From Campylorhamphus procurvoides (taxonomy: Eukaryota; Chordata; Aves; Passeriformes; Dendrocolaptidae), in the NCBI GenBank assembly GCA_013396655.1, contig WBMV01000447.1:322013-386012 (forward strand): DNA of 64,000 nucleotides. The letters run 5' to 3'. Shown here piece by piece: positions 16,501 through 28,500 of the stretch (position 1 is its first letter; every line of letters starts with the position of its first letter). A model generated the notes under the pieces. That model had not been told where the DNA came from. It did no database searches and saw nothing but the letters and a program-made list of their open reading frames with translations. The translations under genes were made by a program, and so were the position numbers.

Positions 16501-19500
16501 AATATGGTTGTGTTTTCCTGTGTAGTGGGAGAACATTACAGCTTTCCTCTGTAACAGCCAGAGTTTAATGACACTCTTACAATAAAATGGTAACTCAAAA
16601 TCTCTTAAATAAAACCCCAAATGCTGATTCCAGAGATGTACTGAATTAGCACTCTCGGTGTGTGGAGTGAAGGAAGGTATGTGATGCGTGACTGGAAAGA
16701 TGTTTTCTTTATAAATTCTTTTTATATCTGGTGAACTCCCACACAAGTTTATTGTAAACTTGGAAGTGTTTCTCTAAGTAAGAGCTTTTGCTTTAGTGTC
16801 ATACAAGTACTTTTGTTCTTCCTATCATCTCTTTTCTTTACCAAACCAACTAATATAGGTAAACAGAATGCTTTTTAGAGTCATAGGTTTTGGTTTTAAT
16901 TTCAAAACTCTTTTACATTGGCAGCTGTTGGCTTAACAGTTGGTCTGATGCTTGCTTCTCTTATACTCTAAATTTTTTGTAACTCCCCTGAAATCTGTGT
17001 TATGAACCACTAGTGCCTCTAAATTCTAGATGGAGTGAATAGATTTAGTGGAATTACTAATGTACTTTCGTGAGCAGCATGTGATTATTGGTATAAGAAA
17101 TACCAGAAGAGGTCCAGGAAGCCATACTAATACTGCCGTGAAAAAGCTCAGGGCATTTGTTTTGTTCTGTTACTATTTGTTTTGGTAGGGAGCAACAAAA
17201 TGAATACTTGAAGTAGAATACTGGGTGATAGAAGCAGAAAAAAAGTGCTTGAGTGAATTATTGCTGAATATTTTGGAAAGAATCAGTGTGTCAGGAACAG
17301 ATGATATGCTGACTAAATGGGAACCAAACTTCTGCAAAGAAAATTGAAGTGATTTAGGAAATTGATAGAAATTGGACTCTGCCAAGGACCTTGAGGTATA
17401 GGGTCTGGTGTGCTTCAACCTCATCAGCCCAGTTTGATGTAATATGTAGTGCGTGGGTAGGAGCTCCATTTTTTGTTTGCTTTTCATAGCACTTATTTTG
17501 GAAATGTGGCTCACTGTTCTCCTGATGCTGCTCAGCTGTTCAGTCATGAATTCCTAAGCCATTTTTATCAAGTGTTTGTCTAACCTGCTATTAAAAAAAA
17601 TCTCATGGTGGAAGATCTGCAGTCTGCATAGTTAGTCCTTCCTAGTTTAACTTTCTTTGTCCATAAGTTTTTTTTCTGAAGTATCTTACTAATTTGTTTC
17701 TGTGTTATAATTAAAGGCACTGGTCATTAATGTATTATTGCTGCCTTTTTTTTCCCCCCCAGAAAGTCTTAACATCTGAAGATGTTTGTCATCTTTTCTT
17801 GTTTCCAATTATTTACCTTACATTCTGAAATTCTCTCCAACTGATGATTTACTCTGGTATGCAGGTGCTGCAGAGCATTTGATTCACAAAGAGTTGAATT
17901 CTTTTTAGTGAAGAAAACTTAAAAGGTGAACTGTATCTTAAATAGAGGAATGAAATAATGAATTCTTAAATATAGCAAGGTTGCTCTGTATAGACCAAAG
18001 AGTTAGTGATCAGCAGGTCAAATGTCCCCAGTTAATAAAATTTCACAATTTAATTAAATCAATTCCTTTTGGTTGTGATGTCTTCTTAGAAAGAGAACAT
18101 TGTAATTGGTAGGACATCTCATCCTCACGTTAGAAGATAGAGGCTTCTTGGTTTTGGGAAAAGCATGAAACACATATGAACTAATGAAGTATTTTCTGTG
18201 TAGACCTTTGTCTCTTATTTGTAGAACTGCAGCTAAACTGAACCTAAATCCACTGAAATGTTGGATGGTTGAGCAAAATTACAGATATTTTAGGATCCTC
18301 CACTGTTAAACAAAAAGCAAAGAGCTACTGAAAGTCACAAAGCAAACATAAATTGTCACCATGGCCTCTTGACGATATTCAGCCTCTTAGCAGCAGATGC
18401 ATTGCTTGTATGTGTTGTGCCTTTGCACTTTAAAAGCTCAGGTGACTGGCATACTGTTTCTTTTTTTTACTGATCTTCTGCCTATCCTGTGTAAAGATGG
18501 ATGTCCCCTCCAGTCTTGCTACATGGAAAGGTGTAATGTGAACTTACTGTATCAGATGAACTATTTTTATCAATTCTATACTTTCCGTTGACTTCCATTA
18601 CTTTTAGCGAGTATTATATTTGAATTTAATCTAATCTTTTGAAAACTAATAGTAATCCTCCATCCCAGACAATGCTCAATAGAACATTTAAATCTGGTAT
18701 TGCTGAAAAATGGAGGATCTGTCTTTACACAGAACTTTTTATACGTAGACAGTGGGTATGACATTCAGAATTATTTTACCTGGGATATTTTTCCTGCAGG
18801 TTTTAATTCTGATCAGCTTTCTGTTATGAGTGCTTCTTGAGTCTTCTCACCAGTCATCTTCCACCCACTGTAATCATAAACATATAGGATCATAGAATGG
18901 TTTGGGTTTGACGGGAAGGACCTTTAAAGGTCATCTTGTTTCAACACCACTGCAATAGGCAAGGAGACCTACCACTAGACCCGGTTGCTCAAAGCCGTTT
19001 CTTCTCCAGGCTGAACATCCCCAGGTGTCTCAGCCTGTCTGCTTAAGAGAGATGCCCCAGCCCTCTGATCATCTTCGTGGCCTACTTTGGCCTCTGTCCA
19101 ACAAATACCTGTGAATGTTTCTTGTGCCATCAGGCCAGTTCTCCATATTGATTGGGAAATAGTAGCTGAGATTTCAGTAAGTGAAGTTCCACATCTTTCT
19201 CCTAAAAAATCGGATGCTTGATATTCACAGTGAGCCATCCCATTTGATTCAGAGCCCCATCTGTGTTTGCAGATTTCTCGTGTACATTTCTCCTGACCTT
19301 CTTTTACACAACAAGATCAGTTGAGGTTTCTATTCCTGGCTCACTTTTGTAGGCTGTCATCAAAACTGTTATCAGTGTTGGCAGAATAGTAAACATCTCT
19401 AACTGTATACTAGAACTGAGACTTCTGTGACCATCCTCTCGTGACTGGTTTAGCACTGGAGAACTTGAGGTAGAGAAGTTTTTTTCTGCTGGTTAAACAC

Positions 19501-22500
19501 CTTGCAACTACATCTGGAAAGAAGAGGGACAAGAATGCCATTTCAGAGTAGTTCAGTTGCATGAGCGTTTTAAGTCCATGACTCCTAGATTGTTTTCACT
19601 AGACTTAAGCAAACTGATCATATGCTAAAACCAGATCAAATAAGAGTAAATCCAGAATCAGAAATATTTTGAAAGAATTTGTAAGAGTTTTAGATTTTTT
19701 CCTACAGAAAACTTCATTGATTCAACATAACTGACCTACATTTTCTGAAGTTATAGCACTGGTTACTCAGAATCCTAAATAAAATACAATAAAAAAAAGA
19801 AAAAAAATTATGTAGACTAGTAGGTGTTAAATAATCTTTGGGTTAGTGATTGGTAGGTGGGCTTTGCTTCATAATAGTTGGATTAATGTCACTGAAAGTC
19901 ATCTTACTGAAACTGAATGACACCCAAGGTCAGATGTTGAGCTGTTGTCCTGCCCATTTTCTGTAGTGGTGCTATATCAACACATCTTGAGACAAACTGG
20001 TCAAAAAGAAAACCCTCAGAAATTAATTTCTGGCAGTGAATTTGTCTCAAATTCATTCCCATGCATTCAAATCCATCTGGGACGAATCATCTGGCTTTGA
20101 GTATAAACAAACTGTTAATTTGTGTCATAGAATTGGCTTCCCTGGAGTTCTGACACTGGCAAAATAGTGAATGGCTTGCTGAAACATAAGAGTTCCACTC
20201 CATGTGGATGGCATGTCTGTCAGTGTGGGTTGGCTTCTTTTGATGATTGGTTATAACTTGCACCTTTTAAGTAACAGAAGTCAGACCTTAATGTAGATAG
20301 ATGTATGGTAGGAGAATGCCTGTAAGTGCTTGTTGCTATCATGATTTATTGAACAGAGAGATGGATTTGTGGTTAAGCAGGAATGAGTGGTTGAGACACA
20401 GCTGTACCCAGTTATGAGTGTTTATTGCCTGTCATTGTAACAATTTTACTTACTTTTTTTATAGCTTGCCTTCTGATTCCTTAACCTTCTAGTATGTTGT
20501 TATGGTCAAATATGGTAACTTAAAAAAAAAAAAAAGAAAAAAGAGATAATGGCTTCTTTGTGTAAACATTCCGTGTAACTAAAGCTTGTATTTCAGAGTT
20601 TTGCTGAATTGTATGGGTAAAATTGATTTTGTGCTGTAGGAATAAGAGTGGAAGTGTTTGGTCTTTCACCGCTATTCTAACACTTGTAAATGGTTTTCCA
20701 TTGTCAAATAATTGACTATCATAGTCAAATGTTTGTTTGAGGATGTTTTTTTTAACCATTTCTAATAATGTTTGACCAAATTAATGCTTTCTATATATTA
20801 TGTATTTTTATTGAATAATAAAAACTGTTTCCTCTCTTTTCTAAAAGGCTTGTAACAAAAAGAAGGAAACATGGGGAGTGTGTGTCTTTATTGTAGCAAT
20901 TGATCTGGATGAAGTGACATTCACTTTCACTGAGCTGCTGAAAAGTATAAGCATAAAGTAAGTGATATTAAGTATGTGAATTTGGATTTCAATAATTAAC
21001 TCATCACCAGTCAGCATTTTATAAAGAGAATGTTTTTAAAGCATTGTGAGTCTTTGTGCCTATCAGGCTAGTTGATTTTACAGTGAAGGTTACTTAAGGG
21101 AATTCTGAATATTTTGGTAAACTAGAAGTCTTGCTGTAATATTTTAGTTTGAGGAAGCAATGATACTTGTTTGATTCAGCTGTGGTTGGCTTTGATTGTA
21201 TGACTCATTGTATGACTAATTCTTGTTATTGCTCAACCTAAAGTATTCAGCAGTTTTAATTGGCGTAAATTGCACTTAGAGTATTTCCCTTTCTTCCCTG
21301 GTGTCAACATTTTCTGTAAAACCTTTTCCCCAACATTACAATTAGGCTAAATCAAAGTGGGGAAAAAAATGTTACTCTTCAGATTGTTTCCAAGCATGCT
21401 GATCTTTTTCAAACATTTTAATGCCCGTCTAAATATTATACTTTTGTACTCGCTGTAGGGGGGTGTTACTATTATACTGTATATTAACTAAGCTCATCAA
21501 TGAGAAGTCAGTATTATAGGACAATATCTGCTTTTAAGGTAAATTTAGGTGGCAAGAGCAATAGGCATACCTTGTGTTAGCTTCATCAAATGCTTGTTAG
21601 CTTTGGCCTTTTTGTCAGCTGTGGGGTCAAAGTGGCAGAGATTTCTACCAGTCATTTTATCCTCTAGAGCCACACAGACACATTTAAAAGATTTTTTTTA
21701 TTCTATGGTAAAAGAATTAAATGAGCTTCTGACTGGTTTTACATGATTTCTTTAATCTGGCAAAGATCAAAAAGCGTCTCAGAATAGTATATTCTGATAA
21801 AGGATCAAAATGTATTTGATATAGTTGAATATATTTGGTAGCTTCCTCCTCTATAATTTTTAGCACTCTGCTCATTTTGGGTGTGAACATAACAACAAAG
21901 TGCTCCCTTGATGGCCATAATATTACATGGATGAGTACGGAGAACTTTGGTCCCCTGTGTAATAGAATTTCCAAAGGGTGAGGATGCCTGTGCCCCAGTA
22001 CTTATTGCAAGACTTGAAATTCCATATAATTCAATGGGTTCATCTCAGTTTTCATTTCTAGACTTTTTTTTTTAGGACGGACAGAGCCAAGCTGCATGTT
22101 CTTAGTGTAGTAAGAGCATTTTTAAAGTAGAACAGAAGAGTGAGGATGTGTGTGTTGGATATTTGTGGTTTTACTGGCAGAGCAAGAAGAAAGGTGTGTC
22201 TAGTTAGCAAATTCTGACTTCCACAGTTAGCATCTGTGCTAACCAAGAAAATTTCCGTTCTGTAGTAGTGCCCATACTGCAGGGTACCTCTCTTACCTGG
22301 TTGAACACTATTCCTGTGTCTGGAAAATGTAAAGGTGGAGTATGAGGTAAACAAGTAGTGTTTCCCAAAGCGAGGTTCTCTGCCTCTGTGAGTAAGAATA
22401 ATAGTAGTAAAAATATGCTGGAGTCTAGTGAAGTGAGGCAACGGGTTTTGGTGGGCTTGTGGGGTTTTTTTGTTTTTTTAAGAGTTGTTTCAGAATACTC

Positions 22501-25500
22501 TTTCTCAGAGTTTTGATAATCTGTCATCTTTTCCCTTTTTTTCAGTGTATGCACATTTTTTCAGTTTCTGAAAGAGGTGGATGTTAACATGGATACTGTA
22601 AGCACTAAAGTTGATAGCACTGTATCAAGGCTGAAAAAGAAATACGATGTATTAGTTGCACTATACCACAAGTTCGAAAGGTAGAGTACATTTTTGCAAT
22701 TTGAAATTCTGGTTTCTTTATGCTTGTCAACATTTAGGTATTTGAATTTTTCAGACTGTGTATTAGAGGAGTGCATTTAAACTCTGTGTGCTAATATTTA
22801 CAGAACAGTGAAATGGAACTGTTAACATGCATTAAATAAACACATCCTATGTTTTACTCCATAGCTATTACAATGCTTTGTTAAACAATCCCCTTGTTGC
22901 AGTACAGACAGTACTAAAAGTGGCATGACAAGTGATTGCTACTCAGTTTATTAAGCTTTGTACAGATATATAAAAGGATTGGTTTATTGTCTAATTTTTT
23001 AAATTTAATATTTTGCTTCCCGAATCACAAAAGGCTCTCATATATCCCTTAAATGACCCTTGAAAGGGGTAATAGGTGACCCTTTGGTAGTTTATAGGAT
23101 AAAAGCACAAATGTGATATAAGCTTTATTTGTCTTTTCAAAATTCAGTCAATCACACTTATTCTTATCCTGGAAAATATGTGCATAACAATGCTTTTGTA
23201 CAGTTGCCTTAAAGCTGTGGAGTTCTGTGAAAGTTGTAAATAATTCATTTTTATTAATTGTAAGTCTTTTTTGAGCTGTAGATGCATGCACATATACACA
23301 GCATGTTTTGGTTTTTTGTCCCTCCTCTAACTTCATTTACTTTTTTGAACCTTGTATTGCAGTAACAATTTTTTCAAACAGGATTTGTAATATTTTTTGT
23401 TTTCCTATTTTGTTTCTGAATAAACTGAATTTATTTTTTGAAATGACATGTACCTACAGTAATCGGGAAGCAGTCTAACACCCTAACAAGGCTTGCAGTG
23501 ACACTGCAGAAATGCTGAAGATTTTAAAATGCCCTTTTATAGAGTGTTCTGTGCAGCTGTAGCACACTTTGCTATGTTGGACAAAATGCTGAGTAGCAAT
23601 AAATGTACAAATCCTGTCTTTCTGGAAGAAAACAGTAACAGATTTTATTAAACCAAATTAAAATTGTTTTGCTGTTTAAACTTTGACATGTGTGCAAGTT
23701 ACAACATTATTTCAGCCTTGGCAGGGCTGTAGTTTATCTGTTGTTAATCTGTTCTTTGAGAGCCAGCTTCCCTTTTTTTTGAAGTTAGAATAATGTTTTG
23801 TGAACTGGTGTATTTTTTTACTACATTGAAGTCAAAGATACTGTATAGTTTGCTTTCAGAAAACTATTCAAAAATACAAATTTATTTTTATATTCTAGGA
23901 CTTGTGGCCTTATTTATCTGGAACAACCTAGTAGTGAGTAAGTTTGATTTTCCTAAATTGTGTTTGTCAAGATAAGATGGAAAATGCTGTCACAGTTTAT
24001 CTCTTAATCGTTCAAGACTGACATATAGTTATAGTATAGTATGTTGTGTGTTTAATTTAGATTTAGTGGTGAATTTCAGTGAGATGATGAGAGACACAGA
24101 AATTATATATAATATATCCTTCATGAAGGATCACCATCCAATGGCATACGACTTGACATGGTGGAAAAGAATATTTGGAGAGTGAGCTTCTTAACTGTAG
24201 CAAGAGATGAGTGTACTAAAACATGCCTTAGCAACTCCCAAATGAGCTTGAGTTCTTGCTGTGACTGGAGAATAGGGCCAAAGACACAAGAGAAAACAGC
24301 TCGTAACAGTTGAGTCATCTATGTTCACTGTCTTTTCCAAGGATGATACTGATATTTCATGTTTCTTGAATGGCTTTACAGAGGCTTAATTTTTTGGAAT
24401 GTGTAATCATAATTACATAGGGAATGGAATGACATTTTTAGTAACCTCAACTATGTTAGAAATGTTGCATGTTGTCTTAAATAGTTTCATAGACTGAAAC
24501 GTGTTTTCAGAAATTATAGTTTAAATTATTACAGAGCTATCAATGTGAAGTACTTTTGTCTCTCTACAGGATTTCTGCTGAACTCAGTTCTGTATTAGTC
24601 CTAAAAAATTACTGGATTACTTTTTTGCTGGCAAAAGGTGAGTTTTGGCTAAAAGACAGTTGTTTTGATAAATGTTGTTGAAGTGAGTTTATTTTACGTG
24701 TCCAGTATGAGACTAGCATCCTTATTACAAATATGTACCATGCAAGCGCAGAATGTTTTGATTGCCTGGCTTTTGTAACTACTCAGTCCTATTTTTTAAT
24801 GCAATTTGGCTGTTGTAGTCACTGATATTACTCTCAGTGTATAAATATATGTGTTTAAGATTTCTAAGATTTTGTTCTTTAAAAATTGGTATTCTTTATT
24901 TGAATCTACTCTGTGGTTCTTTGTGACCTGCCAATATTTTAATAATGAATGATTAACTGAAGCCTGAAAGGTTTTTTTATATGTATAATTATATATGAAA
25001 TAAATATATAATAACTGTATTTAACATATATTTATATGTAATTTAAATAAATAAAATTAATAATAAGTCTCTGAAATCACATCCTTTGAGTACTAGGAAT
25101 CTTTCTTGAAAAAGCATAAGTTACATTTAAAGCTGAGTGATAAAGCAATTATAGTACTCCATGGAGTCCTGTCGCATTCTAGTACTCCTACAAAAAGGAA
25201 TGAATCATATAGCTCAATTGCTGCCTACTCCAGATGTGTGTTATCAACAAAGTATACATATCTCCGGTAACAAAATCGGTCTTGAATCACCTGAGCATAA
25301 ACATAAAGCAAAACCCAAGAAAGTTTTTCTAGCCTGCCTTTTCCTGAGAACAGAGAAAGCTAAAATTTACCAGCAAATAGCTGCAGGAGAGCCTGGGTAA
25401 TACTTGAACATGAAAGCAGAGCACAGGCAGTGGTCGGTAGCTGTTTTGAATTGCTATTGGCTTTCCTAATTTTTCAGGGTAATGCATGCTGTCTTGGAGA

Positions 25501-28500
25501 TCTTCTCTGGCATATGAATCATAATTTGGGAACAACTGGAATAATGCAGGTTTAAAAGTGCTCTGACACTTGTGTGACTTAATTTCATATAAACTTGACA
25601 GGCTGAGCATGCAGTGTGTTAGCATGTTTTGAATTTCTCATCCCTCTCTGCTAGCAGCTCCTGCTTTCTGAATATTTAGCAGCTTCCACAAAGTACAAAG
25701 AGCACAAAAAAGAAAGTGAGGAAGAATTACAGAAAAATAAGAGTCATATGTAGGTAATATAATCTACACCATTACTCCTCTACAGTAAACCAAAAAAGAA
25801 ATAAGGAAGGAGTACTAAGGGCATGAGTTTTGTGCACAGTAAGGTTATATATATGTATGGCATCTCTAAAGCAACAAACTTCTTTAGAGCCATGAGTTTT
25901 AAAATCAATAGCCTTTAAAGAAGACTGGCATCTTGTATGATGCTTTCAGAATTCTGATGGTAGTGCTTTGTTATATGAACTTCAAAATCTTTGTTTTTCA
26001 AAATTACTTCTAAAATTAAGTCAAACTTCTCACAAAGGTGTTCTTTACCCTTTTAAATATTTGCAGGTAAAGTGTTGCAAGTGGAAGATGACCTGGTGAT
26101 TTCCTTCCAGTTGTTGCTGTGTGTCTTAGATTATTTTATCAAACTGTCACCCCCTGCTATGCTCAAGGAACCATACAGTAAGGAGTTCATTTTTTTTTAT
26201 TCACTAAAGTAGAAATTAAATTGATGAAATTTCCAGTAGTCATGCTAATATTCCTAATTAACATAATAAAACTTCTTAAGCTTATTAAAATGGATATTTT
26301 GTTTTAGTTCAATTTAGATGATAGTGAACTTGAATTCAGTTATCTGAATGTGGCAGTATATTTAATACCTTTTTCCTATTATCTGTTTGCTGTGTCCCTT
26401 GCCCATGGATTTTGTTTAGGGACTTGTTTAAACAGCAGTTTTAATTTGGTAAAAGAATACAGGTACTGGGTAGATTACAACTGAGAACTGTTACTCAGGT
26501 TTATTTTGAGGTACAAAAGGAAATGACGGTGCTATGACTCTGTTACTTCATTGATGTATAACAGTATGAGAACAGCAGAAATGCACAAGATACTGGGCTA
26601 TATATAGACATTTAAAACAAATATATGGTGGATAGAAGCTCAAAATAAAACAGAAGTAAAATGTAGACAGCTTTGCTTTCGTTAAATCCCCTTTTTTATT
26701 AGCAAGAGTCACTATTTCAACTAAAAGTATAATGGGTCTTCACTATAAAATTTCTGTTCAGCAGTAAGTTTTTCTACATTCAGTTTTTATACCTAAACCC
26801 TCACTGGAAAGGCAGAAAAAGTAGACATTTATGGCAACTTTCAAAGGTAGAATTCTACTTTAGTTAACTATTTTCTTCAGCAAGCTGTGGCATTGATATA
26901 GTGAAGTATTTGGAGCCACAGTATGTGGCTCACATTTTTTTGTTACTAAGGAGTTTATCCTCTGCTGGGTTGGGATGTATTTTTAGCCGAATTTCTTTGT
27001 TTCACAACTAAACATCCATATGGGTTATAATGTCATGGAATAAATAGACGTAGTCACTGCTATATTCTTTAAATTCCATAGTTTTGAGGCTATCCATCTG
27101 ACCTGGTAATCATTTGTTGCAGGTGAGAACAAATAATCTTGCTTTCATTCTAGTGCCCATGTAAATAAAGGGTGGGCTTAGGGCAAGCAAATTACTGCCC
27201 TCCTCCAGAATTATTTTGAATTTAAATTTGTCCTTCCTGGTAGGACAGACATATAAATAAGCTGCAGCTTATTTCAGATATTGTAAAGCTGATCCTTTTC
27301 AAAAAACACCGAATTGAAACTACCTGTTTTTGAACTCTGTGTTCACATTGATTTACTTTTTGTAGTGAAACTGTGCAGACTAGGAGCTCATTATTAGAAA
27401 CAGTTTGGTTCTGTGCATCATATCCTGAAAAAAAATGCTGCCACTTGAGACTCAATTGCAGGTATGAGTATTGCTGTCATAAGTGCCTAGCATTAGATTC
27501 CTAACGTGAAGCTGTGTATGATGTAACTGTCAAACAGCTCTTCATTCTTTTAGCAGATAACACAATGTATTGTTCAAATCCTCATGACCAAGAGGCTTAG
27601 TGTGCAGAATGATGTCAAGCTTTATGATCTGACTGAAGCTGAGGGGATTAACATGCAACCACCCCAGCAGTGTAGTTTGTCAGTTTCTCAGAACGGTTGT
27701 CAAATACACATGCAGTTACAGATGAGAACAGCATGCTGATTAGGGTGCCAGGTTTAAACCAACAATATTTAATTATTTTAATGTACATTAACATAATTCA
27801 CATATTTCAAGATGGTAGTATTGAAGCCATCTACTTTGAGCTTAACAAAGTGTTTTTACCTCAAACTATTAAGGTTTTTTGATATCTTCTTCAAGGTGAA
27901 TTTCTTTTGTTTCTTCTTGTTTGTCTGGGGGTATTTGGGAAAAGGAGAAATTTCCTGCTGGACCATATTCCAGGTTCCCACCAGTGCTTAAGTCCTGTGT
28001 TGATTTAGTAACCTTCAGACAGGTAGTGTGAAGTTCATCTTTCAGCTTCTTGGTTTACACTTCTGTAAAAATAGAAAGTATAGTTAATCCTGTGTGAAAA
28101 GATAAGGCTTTCCTAGCTTTGCAAAACAGGTGTTAATTCAAAGCTACTTACAAAGAGTGCTGTTACATTCCATGTAGAATAGCTTTTCAAAAAAAAACTG
28201 TCTGATACAGGAATTTAAAGACTAAATTTCTTTTTGTATAGGTTTTCTGTCATGAAGGTTTTCTTACGCAGCTGAACAGATGAAAAGGAAAATATTTTTA
28301 AGAGGAAGATCTGAAAAGCTATATAAAATAGAATCTCTTGGGTTTAATAATTTAAATTTCTTTTTTCTTAAGTAACCTTGTGTTTGTTCTGAATATCTTT
28401 CCAGAGTCTGCTGTGACTGCAGCCACTGTTAATGGTTCAGCTCGAACTCCAAGAAGAGGTCAGAACAGGAGTACACGTACTGCAAAGCAACTTGACACCG

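Larger units (their letters stand above)
13533..20847 (+). other. RB1: RB1 intron 2
   Basis: 7,315 bases, GTGAGT to CTAAAAG. Contains two CR1 fragments (14321 and 18888), an A-rich run at 20522 and a strong acceptor-like tract ending at 17762. I see no CpG-rich retrocopy, unlike the primate intron 2, which carries the imprinted PPP1R26P1-derived island. Confidence 0.85.

Noticed and set aside
13533..20847. Search for an imprinting-type CpG island or retrocopy in RB1 intron 2
   Set aside because: The intron is AT-rich with only CR1 fragments; the primate PPP1R26P1-derived island is not present.
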